A stretch of 64,000 nt of DNA from Methylobacterium aerolatum (GTDB lineage: Bacteria; Pseudomonadota; Alphaproteobacteria; Rhizobiales; Beijerinckiaceae): positions 1 through 64,000 of the forward strand of contig NZ_BPQE01000003.1 in the NCBI RefSeq assembly GCF_022179085.1, written 5' to 3'. The notes beneath the pieces are model-generated. The model saw nothing but the letters and a program-made list of their open reading frames with translations, searched no databases and was not told where the DNA came from. The position numbers and the translations under genes were made by a program. This document shows, in pieces, positions 1-7,743 of this stretch (position 1 is the stretch's first letter; the number at the start of each line of letters is the position of its first letter).

Positions 1-63
1 ATTGCTCAGGGGTGATCGCCACGCTCACATCCTCATCTCAAACGGGGATCGACCCGAGCCTTG

Positions 64-324
64 TCACGACACGTCGAGGGGGGCGACCCCCTCGGGGCGC
101 CCGTCGGCCGTCAGCGTGATCCTCTGGATCCGCGCCTCGGCCTGCTTCAGCAGCGCCTCGCAACGCCGCTTCAGCGCCTCGCCCCGTTCGTAAATCGTCA
201 CCGATTCGTCGAGCGCCACATCGCCGCGCTCCAGCTTGCGCACGATCTCCTCGAGCTGCTCCAGGGCCTTCTCGAAGGGCAGTGCGTCGATCGACGGATC
301 GGTGTCGGCTTTGCTCGCTGTCAT
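64..324 (-). CDS. xseB: Exodeoxyribonuclease VII small subunit
   Basis: 86 aa, the usual size of XseB. It is the small subunit of cytoplasmic exonuclease VII, which degrades single-stranded DNA in both directions together with XseA. The family signature is clear: the N-terminal [12 protein letters not shown] segment, then the R-G-D-V-A-L-D-E-S stretch and a helical [11 protein letters not shown] segment (residues 18-60), forming the two-helix small-subunit fold. The large subunit is not in the window, as is common in this group. No gene is seen in the 63 bases between it and the window edge. Confidence 0.95.
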   Translation of the reverse strand: MTASKADTDPSIDALPFEKALEQLEEIVRKLERGDVALDESVTIYERGEALKRRCEALLKQAEARIQRITLTADGRPEGVAPLDVS

Positions 325-510
325 CCCATGCCACTCGTTGGTCTGGTTCTAAGGCGGGTTGCAAACCGCGGACAACCCGCACCTCGCGGTGTCGGTCGAA
401 TCCCGCTGCGCTTTTGCCGGTGACGGGCGCGTTTGCGCCACACCGGCCCCTCAGCGCAAGTCATGATGGCAAATCACCATGGCAAGGCACCATGCGCTTT
501 GCGAGGCGGC

Positions 511-1023
511 TCATGCCAGGGCCAGGGTGAAGGGTACCCCCTCGAACGCCTCGGCGCCCCGTCCGATCGCCGCGATGGCGGCCACCATCCGGCCCGAGCG
601 GCCGAGCAGCCCGTCGGCGATGGCGACGAGGCGCGGGTTCGGCGTCGCGGAGGGCGAGGCCGCGCGCAGGGCGGCGGCGATTTCCGCCTCGTCCCGCTCC
701 GGCGCCAGAGCGCAGGCGGCGATGTAGGCGGCCGCTGGGGAGCGGCTGATCCCGGCATAGCAATGCATGACGAGAGGCTTGTCCCGGGGCCAGCCCCGCA
801 CGAAGGCGAGGAGGGCGGCGACATGCTCCTCCGCCGCCAGGACATGGCCGTCCATCGGTGCGGCGATATCGCTCACGCCGATCACGGCGTGGTTCTCCGG
901 CGGCACGGAGGCAGGCCGCTCGACGGTGGTGCCGACGGTCGCCAGGGTGAGGACGTGGCGTGCGCCCGTCGCGGACACGGTGTCGGCGAGGCGGGAGAGC
1001 GGGCAGACGTGGAGGGTCGGCAT
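511..1023 (-). CDS. Tyrosine phosphatase-like protein (CX5R family)
   Basis: 170 aa cytoplasmic protein. The P-loop signature H-C-Y-A-G-I-S-R-S (Cys, five residues, Arg-Ser) is visible in the middle of the chain, preceded by a short segment typical of dual-specificity or bacterial tyrosine phosphatases. An Asp-containing loop upstream (V-S-D-I-A-A-P) could supply the general acid. The substrate cannot be told from sequence. It stands alone between xseB and a small hypothetical gene on the same strand. The long plus-strand frame across the same bases is judged to be a high-GC shadow because only the minus-strand frame carries a recognisable motif. Confidence 0.85.
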   Translation of the reverse strand: MPTLHVCPLSRLADTVSATGARHVLTLATVGTTVERPASVPPENHAVIGVSDIAAPMDGHVLAAEEHVAALLAFVRGWPRDKPLVMHCYAGISRSPAAAYIAACALAPERDEAEIAAALRAASPSATPNPRLVAIADGLLGRSGRMVAAIAAIGRGAEAFEGVPFTLALA

Positions 1024-1159
1024 CGGGGTGCCGTGCCCTGCGATCGTGTCCGATCGAGGGCCGACCGGGACGGTCGATCGCCGGGATCGAGGGCCGGGCG
1101 CCGCCGCTTCTGATGGCGGTCTGCGGCGTCCCGGCCACCGGGCCGGGCCCGGCTCCGGG

Positions 1160-1381
1160 TCAGGCGTTCACGGCCAGGGCGTGCGGGTTGCCGGCGAGGC
1201 CGGCGCAGAGGTCGTCGATCTCGGTGAGATCGAGGGCTTGGCCCGTATGGGCGGCGATGGTGTCGATCAGGTGATCCTGGCGGGGATCGAACGGATGACC
1301 CTGCATCCGGTAGAACTGGTAGTAGCGCAAGGCGGCGAGAACGGTGTCGCGTTCACGGTCGGTTACGGTGAAGTTCTGCAT
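1160..1381 (-). CDS. Small conserved-looking hypothetical protein
   Basis: 73 aa, acidic, no signal peptide or membrane segment. It starts M-Q-N-F-T-V-T-D-R-E-R-D-T and is predicted mostly helical. I do not recognise a named family. It looks coding because the composition is protein-like (balanced hydrophobic and charged residues, few Arg/Pro runs), unlike the overlapping frames. The 260-base gap to the metallophosphoesterase on its upstream side holds no gene I can see. Confidence 0.6.
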   Translation of the reverse strand: MQNFTVTDRERDTVLAALRYYQFYRMQGHPFDPRQDHLIDTIAAHTGQALDLTEIDDLCAGLAGNPHALAVNA

Positions 1382-1642
1382 GGGTCTTCGCTTCCCCTTG
1401 TGGCTTCAACGAACGCCCGGACCGGACCGCGACGCCTCGGCCCAAGCTTGACCGTTGTAACGCGGATGCCGCGGGGCGGCCAGTTCTTGACAGATGCCGG
1501 GGATGTGATTCGCCTCGATTGGCATTTCGCGCCGCGCCGGGCCCCGGACGCGGGCGAGATCGCCTTAAGACTATAAGCCGCATCGCCGAGGGGGCGCGCC
1601 GCCGGGTTGACCCGGTCCCACGGGGCACGCGACGACGGGACG

Positions 1643-2200
1643 ATGGCGACCTTCTTCACCGCCGACACGCATTTCGGCGACCCCCACGTGCTGCGCCACG
1701 GCCGGGCGCATCACGGCACGGTGGAGGCCCACGACGCCGCGCTGATCGCCGCCTGGAACGCCGTCGTGGGGCCGGAGGATACGGTCTGGCACCTCGGCGA
1801 CTTCGCCGTGGAGGCGAGCCGCGAGCGCTGCGCCGCGATCTTCTCGCAGTTGCGCGGGGTGAAGCGGCTGGTGCGCGGCAACCACGATTCGAACCGCATC
1901 CTCGACCTGCCCTGGGCCGAGCCGCCGGTGGAGAGCGCGAGGCTCACCCTCGCGGACGCCACGGGCCGGAGCCGACGCCTGTTCCTGTCGCACTATGCCC
2001 ACCGGGCCTGGCCCGGCCTGTGGCGCGAGACGCTCCACCTCTTCGGCCACAGCCACGGCTGGCTCCCCGACACGAGCCGCTCCTGCGACGTGGGCGTGGA
2101 CGCCTGCGACGGGCGGCCGGTGGGGCTCGACGCGATCCTCACCCGGCTGGAGCGGGCCGAACTGGCGCCCGAGGAGTTGGCGCGGCACGGGATGCGGTGA
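1643..2200 (+). CDS. Calcineurin-like metallophosphoesterase
   Basis: About 185 aa. Metal-binding motifs of the superfamily occur in order: F-F-T-A-D-T-H-F-G-D near the N-terminus, H-L-G-D-F near residue 52, the R-G-N-H-D block, S-H-Y near 114 and F-G-H-S-H-G near 133. These would bind a dinuclear metal centre that hydrolyses phosphoesters. The frame opens further upstream at 1607, but the ATG at 1643 places the first motif directly after the start, as in relatives, so that start is preferred. The substrate is unknown. Single gene, followed by a hairpin ahead of rplY. Confidence 0.88.
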   Translation: MATFFTADTHFGDPHVLRHGRAHHGTVEAHDAALIAAWNAVVGPEDTVWHLGDFAVEASRERCAAIFSQLRGVKRLVRGNHDSNRILDLPWAEPPVESARLTLADATGRSRRLFLSHYAHRAWPGLWRETLHLFGHSHGWLPDTSRSCDVGVDACDGRPVGLDAILTRLERAELAPEELARHGMR

Positions 2201-2318
2201 GGGGCGTGACGCGCAGTGCAGTCATCCCAAAAAGTTTGCCATCCCACCCCCTTTTCGTGTAACGCCACGGCGCGCCCCCGAGACACCCTTGGAGGCAGGG
2301 GCGCGTCGGGTACGGGTG

Positions 2319-2343
2319 GGCCGTCCTTGTCGGGCGGCCTTTT
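2319..2343 (+). terminator. Hairpin plus T-tract upstream of rplY
   Basis: An 8-bp stem (GGCCGTCC at 2319-2326 against GGGCGGCC at 2332-2339, one G-U pair) with a 5-base loop runs straight into TTTT. It is shaped like an intrinsic terminator. It could end the metallophosphoesterase transcript, which stops 119 bases earlier, or sit in the rplY leader as an attenuator, since rplY starts 37 bases downstream. Confidence 0.6.
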
Positions 2344-2379
2344 CGCGTTCCGGCTCCAGCTATCTGAAGGATCACGCCC

Positions 2380-3078
2380 ATGAGCGCTACCAAGTCGCTT
2401 GAGGCCGTGGCACGCGACCGGGTCGGCAAGGGGGCCGCCCGGGCCGTCCGTCGCCAGGGCCAGGTTCCCGCCGTCATCTACGGCGCGGGCCAGCCGCCGG
2501 TCTCCATCGCCATCGACCTCGTCCGCACCCGCACCCTGATCTACGCGGGCGGCTTCAAGACCACCCTGTTCGAGATCGCCGTGGGCGGCCGCAAGCTGCG
2601 CGCCATCCCGCGCGACTTCCAGCTCGATCCGGTGAGCGGCGTGCCGCTGCACGTGGACTTCCTGCGGGTCGTCTCGGGCCAGACCGTCACGGTCGAGGTG
2701 CCCGTGCGCTTCGTCAACGAGGACGAGGCCCCCGGCATCAAGCAGGGCGGCGGCACCCTCAACATCACCGCCCACACTCTCGAGCTCGAGGTCGCCCCCG
2801 ACAAGATCCCCGAGGCGATCGAGGTGGACCTGACGGGCCTCGAGATCGGCGACGTGATCCACGTCTCCGACGTGAAGATCCCGGCCGGCACCTACACCGG
2901 CGAGGCGACCGACCCGGTGGCCAACGTCGTGCCGCCGACGGTGCTCGGCGCCGAGGTCGAGGCCGAGGAGGCCGCGATCGCCGAGGCGCAGTCCGCCGAG
3001 GCCGCCGAGGAGAAGGCCGAGGCCGAGGCCGCCGCCGAGGAAGAGAACAAGTCCGACGAGGAGAAGACCGAGGAGTAA
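2380..3078 (+). CDS. rplY: 50S ribosomal protein L25/general stress protein Ctc
   Basis: 232 aa, the long Ctc/TL5 form: an N-terminal L25 5S-rRNA-binding domain (about residues 6-95, opening with L-E-A-V-A-R-D-R-V-G-K-G-A-A-R and the V-P-A-V-I-Y-G strand) and a C-terminal beta domain to about residue 190. A low-complexity acidic Ala/Glu tail (about 190-232) ends E-E-K-T-E-E; such tails are usual in alphaproteobacteria. It binds 5S rRNA in the large subunit. A terminator-like hairpin precedes it and a very strong one follows. Confidence 0.97.
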   Translation: MSATKSLEAVARDRVGKGAARAVRRQGQVPAVIYGAGQPPVSIAIDLVRTRTLIYAGGFKTTLFEIAVGGRKLRAIPRDFQLDPVSGVPLHVDFLRVVSGQTVTVEVPVRFVNEDEAPGIKQGGGTLNITAHTLELEVAPDKIPEAIEVDLTGLEIGDVIHVSDVKIPAGTYTGEATDPVANVVPPTVLGAEVEAEEAAIAEAQSAEAAEEKAEAEAAAEEENKSDEEKTEE

Positions 3079-3103
3079 TCCTCCGGTCCCTCGTCGCCCA
3101 CGG

Positions 3104-3135
3104 AAAAGCCCCGGCCTCGCGGCCGGGGCTTTTTT
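3104..3135. terminator. Bidirectional intrinsic terminator, rplY/pdxH
   Basis: AAAAGCCCCGGCC (3104-3116), loop TCGC, then the perfect complement ending in a run of six T. The A-tract on the left and T-tract on the right let it end both convergent transcripts, rplY from the left and pdxH from the right. Confidence 0.92.
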
Positions 3136-3158
3136 CGTGGCTCAGCCTCGCTCCGGCG

Positions 3159-3791
3159 TCAGGGATAGAGCCGCTGTCCGCGCCAGCCTTCGCCGTCGCG
3201 GACGAAGCGCACGCGGTCGTGCAGGCGGAATTCGCCGTTCTGCCAGAACTCGATCGCGGTCGGGACGATGCGGAAGCCGGTCCAGTTCGAGGGTCGCGGC
3301 ACCGGCCCCTCGCCGAAGCGCTCGTCCAGCACCGCCACCTCGTCCATCAGCGTCTGGCGGTCGGCGAGCGGACGCGACTGCCGGCTGGCGATGGCGCCGA
3401 GGCGACTCTCCCGGCGGCGGCTCGCGAAGTAGGCGTCGGCCTCCTCGTCGCTCACCCGCTCCACCGGTCCCCGCGCCCGGATCTGGCGCCGCAGGCTCTT
3501 CCAGTGCAGCACGAGGGCGGCCTTCGGGTTGGCGGCCAGTTCCACGCCCTTGGCCGAGTCCACGTTGGTGTAGAACACGAAGCCGTTCGCATCGAAGCCC
3601 TTCAGCAGCACCATGCGCACGTCGGGCAGGCCGTCGGCATCGGCGGTGGCCAGCGCCATCGCGTTCGGATCTTCCGGTTCGGAGGCCTCCGCCTCCCGCA
3701 TCCAGGCCGCGAAAAGCGCCACGGGATTCTCGGCGCGGGTGAAATCATCGCCCACAATTGAGTGGGCGCCACCGATCGTTAACTCGTTCAA
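3159..3791 (-). CDS. pdxH: Pyridoxamine 5'-phosphate oxidase
   Basis: 210 aa, the normal length. This FMN enzyme oxidises pyridoxamine or pyridoxine 5'-phosphate to pyridoxal 5'-phosphate in vitamin B6 synthesis and salvage. Visible landmarks are the N-terminal N-P-V-A-L-F-A-A-W segment, R-M-V-L-L-K-G and F-Y-T-N near residues 60-75, the [12 protein letters not shown] strand, the [11 protein letters not shown] region, and the C-terminal E-F-W-Q ... R-L-H-D-R substrate-binding block ending in R-L-Y-P. Transcribed alone toward the shared terminator. Confidence 0.97.
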   Translation of the reverse strand: MNELTIGGAHSIVGDDFTRAENPVALFAAWMREAEASEPEDPNAMALATADADGLPDVRMVLLKGFDANGFVFYTNVDSAKGVELAANPKAALVLHWKSLRRQIRARGPVERVSDEEADAYFASRRRESRLGAIASRQSRPLADRQTLMDEVAVLDERFGEGPVPRPSNWTGFRIVPTAIEFWQNGEFRLHDRVRFVRDGEGWRGQRLYP

Positions 3792-3886
3792 GGGAACACT
3801 CCTGGCCTGTCACGTCCGGGGCCTGAGGGGGCAACGGCGCGTCCGTCGAACGGAAAGACCGCCGTGAGTCAGGGTGTGATGGTCTG

Positions 3887-4435
3887 ATGGTCTCGATGAG
3901 CTGTAAAGAGTTCCGTTGCCTCGTCCCGGCGGGGTTCGGTCTGTGCCTGGGCGTCATCCTCACCGGATGCAGCCAGCCGTTGCTCCTCTTCCGGAGCACG
4001 CCGGAGCCGACTGCCGCCGCCGAACCCGCGACCACGGGTAGCATCGACGCGCGGCCCAAGACGTTCGGTCCCGATCTCAGCGGCGAGGATTGGCGGCGGG
4101 CGCAGGGCGCGCTGGTGCTCGCCCTCGATCCGCAGGGCAACGGGCGTCCGGTGAAGTGGGACAACCCGGAATCCGGTATGCACGGCTCGGTGAACCCCAC
4201 CGGCCTGCCCTTCGTCGCCGACGACCAGATCTGCCGCAACTTCCTGGCCTCCGTCATCGGCACGGAGGGGAGCCGCTTCGTCCGCGGCACCGGTTGCAAG
4301 CCCTCGGGCGGCGACTGGACGCTGAAGCGCGTCCACACCGCCGCCGCACCGAAGGGCACGACCGAGAAAGAGACGAAGGAGGCCGCGGCCTCGAAAGTCC
4401 CACAGGGCACGAAGGGCGCCAAAGAGGACGAGTGA
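3887..4435 (+). CDS. Surface-antigen-like lipoprotein (COG4520 type)
   Basis: 182 aa. A hydrophobic N-terminal segment ends in the lipobox L-T-G-C with lipidated Cys28, so it should be membrane-anchored. The region from about residue 66 to 140 (D-W-R-R-A-Q-G-A-L ... W-D-N-P-E-S-G-M-H-G-S ... I-C-R-N-F-L) resembles the C-terminal domain of alphaproteobacterial outer-membrane surface antigens. A linker motif P-A-T-T-G-S-I occurs at residues 47-53. The tail is Lys/Glu-rich. An internal Met at residue 4 is an alternative start. The exact function is unknown. Confidence 0.75.
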   Translation: MVSMSCKEFRCLVPAGFGLCLGVILTGCSQPLLLFRSTPEPTAAAEPATTGSIDARPKTFGPDLSGEDWRRAQGALVLALDPQGNGRPVKWDNPESGMHGSVNPTGLPFVADDQICRNFLASVIGTEGSRFVRGTGCKPSGGDWTLKRVHTAAAPKGTTEKETKEAAASKVPQGTKGAKEDE

Positions 4436-4574
4436 CGTCCTCTTCCCGTGTCCGTCGTGACAGGGATGTGACCCCTCTGCCGCCGCCCCGGGTGCCGCGC
4501 TCGCCTGCGGCGCCCCGGAACGACGATGACCGGCACCGACGTCCCCTCAACCAGCGGCGAGGGGGCGCCGTGTC

Positions 4575-4886
4575 TCAGTACGGGTAGCCGTAATAGGGCC
4601 GCATCCGCAGGCGCGGCTGCCGGGCCGGCTCGGGCTGGACGCGCGGCGGGGCCTCGTAGCCGTAGGCTTGCCCGGGGGCGTAGGTCCGCAGATACGGATC
4701 GAGGGCGGGATCGCGGTAATTGCCGTTGTTGACCCCGGCCGACCGGTCGTTCCCGTTCAGCGAGGAATAGGGCGAGAGGCCGCTGCCGGAATTGCCGCCG
4801 CCGCCGCCACCGAAGGCCAGGGCGGCCCCGGGCAGGAGGGCGAGGAGGCTGGCCCCGAGGACGAGGCCGATGGGCTTGCCGGTCAT
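4575..4886 (-). CDS. Small secreted glycine/tyrosine-rich protein
   Basis: 103 aa from the preferred ATG at 4886, which opens a clean signal peptide (M-T-G-K-P-I-G, hydrophobic core, A-L-A cleavage site). The mature part starts with a run of six Gly, contains S-P-Y-S-S-L-N-G-N and ends Y-Y-G-Y-P-Y. The frame opens 12 codons earlier, but that extension would spoil the signal peptide. No family recognised; it looks like a small exported envelope protein. It is convergent with the lipoprotein gene across a 139-base gap with only a weak GC-rich hairpin. Confidence 0.65.
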   Translation of the reverse strand: MTGKPIGLVLGASLLALLPGAALAFGGGGGGNSGSGLSPYSSLNGNDRSAGVNNGNYRDPALDPYLRTYAPGQAYGYEAPPRVQPEPARQPRLRMRPYYGYPY

Positions 4887-4986
4887 GATGATCTCCGGTG
4901 AGAACGGAACTTGGCCATTCAACGGGTGGGCCGAAGGCAGGGTTCCTTGGGGTGAGGGGTTCCGGGGAGTGACCGCAGGCCGCCGC

Positions 4987-5841
4987 TCACGACCTGCGGA
5001 GGCGGCGGATCGCGGTCACCGCCCCGTAGCTTTTGGCAAGGATGCGGGCGCGGGCCTGGGCCAGGGGCTCGACGGCCACCGCCATGTGGTGGCCGTTGGC
5101 GTGGATCAGATGCGTGCCGTCGAGCATCATCCCCACATGGCCGCGCCAGAACACGAGGTCGCCCCGCCGCAGGCCCTCCGCGCCGTCGGGCGACACCGCA
5201 TCGAGGCCGGCCTCCTGCTGGTCCGCGTCGCGGGGGCACGGAATGCCCGCGAGGTGCAGGCAGAGCTGCACCAGCCCCGAGCAGTCGAGGCCGAGGCTCG
5301 TCCGCCCGCCCCAGAGGTAGGGGGTGCCGACGAGGCGTTCGGCGGTGCCCGCGACATCCGCCTCGGTGAAGCCGGTGTCCCGGCAATGCTCGGTGAAGAC
5401 GAAGCCCGCCGCCGTTTCGAGGTACTCCCCCACGACGCCCAGCGCCGTCGGCCGCGCGCCCAGGCTGAGGTGGCCCAGCGGCGGGCGCTTCAGGTCCGGC
5501 TCGGGATAGAGGAACGTCCGCAGGGCCGTGACGACATGGGTCGGCGCCGTGTCGGCCGGGGCGAGGCTCCCCTCGGGCAGGAAGCCGACATAGCCGTCCC
5601 GCGCGAGCTGCACGAAGGCGTGGCCGTCGATCGTGTCGTAGAAGGTCACGGCATCGCCGAGCAGCACCTCGGTGTCGATGCCGGATTGGGGGGAAGGCTC
5701 CCGGCGCAGGGGGGCCGAGGCCACGCCGACCCGCCGTTCCCGGCCCTCCACATAACGCTCCGCCTGCACGGTCCCGCGCAGGCGGCTGTCGGCGAGGGCG
5801 GCGCGAGCGGGGGTGAGTCGCGGATCGCGGGAATCGGTCAT
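4987..5841 (-). CDS. NlpC/P60 family peptidoglycan endopeptidase
   Basis: 284 aa from the ATG at 5841. The C-terminal half is an NlpC/P60 cysteine peptidase: G-T-P-Y-L-W-G-G-R then L-D-C-S-G-L with the catalytic Cys, G-H-V-G-M-M-L with the His, and H-A-N-G-H-H as the third polar site. The N-terminal half resembles the SH3-like region of dipeptidyl-peptidase VI/YkfC relatives (G-D-A-V-T-F-Y and G-Y-V-G-F-L). It likely cleaves murein peptides after uptake, as no signal peptide is seen. The frame is open far upstream to 6090, but that part overlaps the next gene's promoter and looks non-coding. Confidence 0.88.
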   Translation of the reverse strand: MTDSRDPRLTPARAALADSRLRGTVQAERYVEGRERRVGVASAPLRREPSPQSGIDTEVLLGDAVTFYDTIDGHAFVQLARDGYVGFLPEGSLAPADTAPTHVVTALRTFLYPEPDLKRPPLGHLSLGARPTALGVVGEYLETAAGFVFTEHCRDTGFTEADVAGTAERLVGTPYLWGGRTSLGLDCSGLVQLCLHLAGIPCPRDADQQEAGLDAVSPDGAEGLRRGDLVFWRGHVGMMLDGTHLIHANGHHMAVAVEPLAQARARILAKSYGAVTAIRRLRRS

Positions 5842-6056
5842 GGGGCCGAGGATAGGCCCGGACACCTTTCCAGAAAACGCCGGCCGGCTCCCGAGTGGGT
5901 CGCCGACGGGCCGGGAGCGGGCGGCGGCGGCACGGATTCTGCGGCACGGTGACGCGAACCGGTCGACCCTCGGGAAAGGCAGGCCCTGCGCGGGCTGCAT
6001 CATCACCTTCGTTTGATGCACTGCACAACCCGTGCGGAGCGCGCTATGTTCTCCGC

Positions 6057-6410
6057 ATGAAGACTGCGAGTCGTCCCGTGAAGAAGACACAGAAGAGCTT
6101 CGCCGACCTACCGCCGATCCGCGTCCGCCGCGAGCCGCCGACCGTCGTGGAGGCCGTGGCCGCCGCCCAGGATCTGGCCGACGACCTGGAACAACAGGTG
6201 GAGATCGCCGCCGGTCTCATCGGCCTGCCCGCCGACGAGGTGCGCCCGCACGTGGTGGCGGCCCAGCGGGCCAAGCCGGAGCGGGCGCCCGAGCGGATCC
6301 TGAGCCACGCGAGCCCGACCCGGGCCCCGCGCACGGTCATCGTGGAGCGCCGCACCCGTCCGACCGTCGTGGTGGAGCGCCGGAGCCGCCCGCTCACGCC
6401 GCACCGCTGA
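6057..6410 (+). CDS. Basic hypothetical protein
   Basis: 117 aa, divergent from the NlpC/P60 gene. The start at 6057 gives a Lys/Arg-rich N-terminus (M-K-T-A-S-R-P-V-K-K), a helical middle with V-V-E-A-V-A-A-A-Q-D-L-A-D-D-L, and an Arg/Val-rich tail with an internal repeat: V-I-V-E-R-R-T-R-P followed by V-V-V-E-R-R-S-R-P. No catalytic motif, signal or membrane segment. The middle resembles alphaproteobacterial hypothetical proteins with a helix-turn-helix-like spacing, but I cannot name a family. Confidence 0.6.
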   Translation: MKTASRPVKKTQKSFADLPPIRVRREPPTVVEAVAAAQDLADDLEQQVEIAAGLIGLPADEVRPHVVAAQRAKPERAPERILSHASPTRAPRTVIVERRTRPTVVVERRSRPLTPHR

Positions 6411-6456
6411 CGGATTCGCGTTCCGCCCGGACAGGCGCCCTGTTGCCCTGCGCGAC

Positions 6457-6684
6457 CTCATCCTGAGTGTCCGGCCGGAAAGGTCGTTGCCCCCTCCGTC
6501 TTTGCGAGCGGAGCGAAGCAATCCAGGGATGCGCCACGGTCGGAATCGGCCTGCTGCCCCGGATTGCTTCGCTCCGCTCGCAAAGACGAAGAGGGCTTCA
6601 TGGGCCTCCAGGACCTTCTCGGCCAGTTTCTCAAGGACGAGGGGGGCGGGCGACCGTCCGGCCAGACCCTCAGGATGAGGACGA
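6457..6684. repeat. Composite palindromic repeat (REP-like, nested)
   Basis: Two palindromes, one inside the other. The inner one has a perfect 27-base inverted repeat, 6498-6524 against 6561-6587, the arm reading TTTGCGAGCGGAGCGAAGCA. The outer one pairs CCTCATCCTGAGTGTCCGGCC (6457-6477 region) with GGCCAGACCCTCAGGATGAGG (6660-6680 region). The inner arm type recurs elsewhere in the window. Some spurious short frames in this stretch come from the repeat. Confidence 0.8.
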
Positions 6685-6786
6685 GTTTGGGAGAACCGCC
6701 GCCTTCCCCGCCACACCCTGAGGAAGTCCCAGGGGCTTCGTCCCCCGGCCCCCCCCCGAAGTGACGATCCCTGTGGGGATCCTGGA

Positions 6787-7509
6787 TCAATCCGCCGTGG
6801 TGCGGCTCGCCCAGGTGGCGTGCCGGATGCCGGGGGCCCTCTCCAGCTCGGCGGTGACCGCATCGAGCTCGTGCGCCTCGACGGCGCTCGCGGTCAGTGT
6901 GGCGATGACGTCCACGGCCTCGTCGCCGCGTTCCTCGATCTCGATGGCGCTCACGGGATAGTTCGCCGCCTCCAGCCGCTCAATCAGCAGGTCCTGGGCC
7001 GGGCCGCTGGCGCCGGGCGCCGTCGTGACCTGGACCTCGTAGGTCGCCTCCGTCTCCGATTCGCGGATGGGCAGGCGGTCGATCAGCTTCACGAGGGGGC
7101 GCAGCGCCGTGTTGCAGGCCAGCACCGTCGCGGTGACGAACAGCGCCTCCAGCGGCATGTCGGCTCCCGCGAAGGCGCCCACCGCCGCCGAGCACCAGAG
7201 GGTGGCGGCCGTGTTGAGGCCGCGCACGTTCATGCCCTCCTTCATGATCACGCCGGCGCCGAGGAAGCCGATGCCGGAGATCACGTAGGCGACGGTGCGG
7301 GTGCCCCCCTCGGCTCCCGTGAGCCGCATCCCGAGATCGACGAAGGCCGAGGCGCCCACCGACACGAGCACGGCGGTACGCAGGCCTGCGGTGCGCTGGC
7401 GGTACTGCCGCTCGGCGCCGATGAGCGTCGCGAGGCAGAACGCGACGACGAGGCCGAGGGCGGATTTGGCCGGTTCCGGCAGGCCGGCATAGGTATCGGC
7501 GAAGGTCAT
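6787..7509 (-). CDS. MgtC/SapB family membrane protein
   Basis: 240 aa from the ATG at 7509; the frame extends upstream, but that part is Arg/Ser-rich and lies outside family size. Several membrane helices cover the first 150 residues, with the family blocks L-I-G-A-E-R-Q-Y-R, A-G-L-R-T, G-I-G-F-L-G-A-G-V-I and T-A-A-T-L-W. A soluble C-terminal domain of about 80 residues (V-Q-V-T-T-A-P ... ACT-like) follows. Members are linked to magnesium limitation and virulence, but the molecular role is not settled. It is divergent from moxR. Confidence 0.88.
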   Translation of the reverse strand: MTFADTYAGLPEPAKSALGLVVAFCLATLIGAERQYRQRTAGLRTAVLVSVGASAFVDLGMRLTGAEGGTRTVAYVISGIGFLGAGVIMKEGMNVRGLNTAATLWCSAAVGAFAGADMPLEALFVTATVLACNTALRPLVKLIDRLPIRESETEATYEVQVTTAPGASGPAQDLLIERLEAANYPVSAIEIEERGDEAVDVIATLTASAVEAHELDAVTAELERAPGIRHATWASRTTAD

Positions 7510-7743
7510 GACGTCACGGAAGGTTGGGTTCGGCAGGAGGTCTTTGCGCCGCCGCTGATCGGCCAAGCTTGTGGAGGAAACGTGACACGATGCCGGACAT
7601 CCGGCGAAGCGCACAGGATTGACGGCCCTCCGGCCGACGGGCACACCCGACCGTGTCCGAGGACCACGCGACAAAGCGGGGCCCGGCGACGAGGAGACGT
7701 GCAGGATGCCGCAAGCGACCGCCCTGTCGGGACTGCGTCTTTC

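Noticed and set aside
4488-4518. Hairpin between the lipoprotein and the small secreted protein genes
   Set aside because: The stem needs a bulge and has no T-tract on either side, so I did not list it as a terminator.
6820-7743. Long plus-strand extension ahead of MoxR
   Set aside because: It is the antisense of the MgtC gene; the MoxR family length and an ATG at 7744 fit the shorter start.
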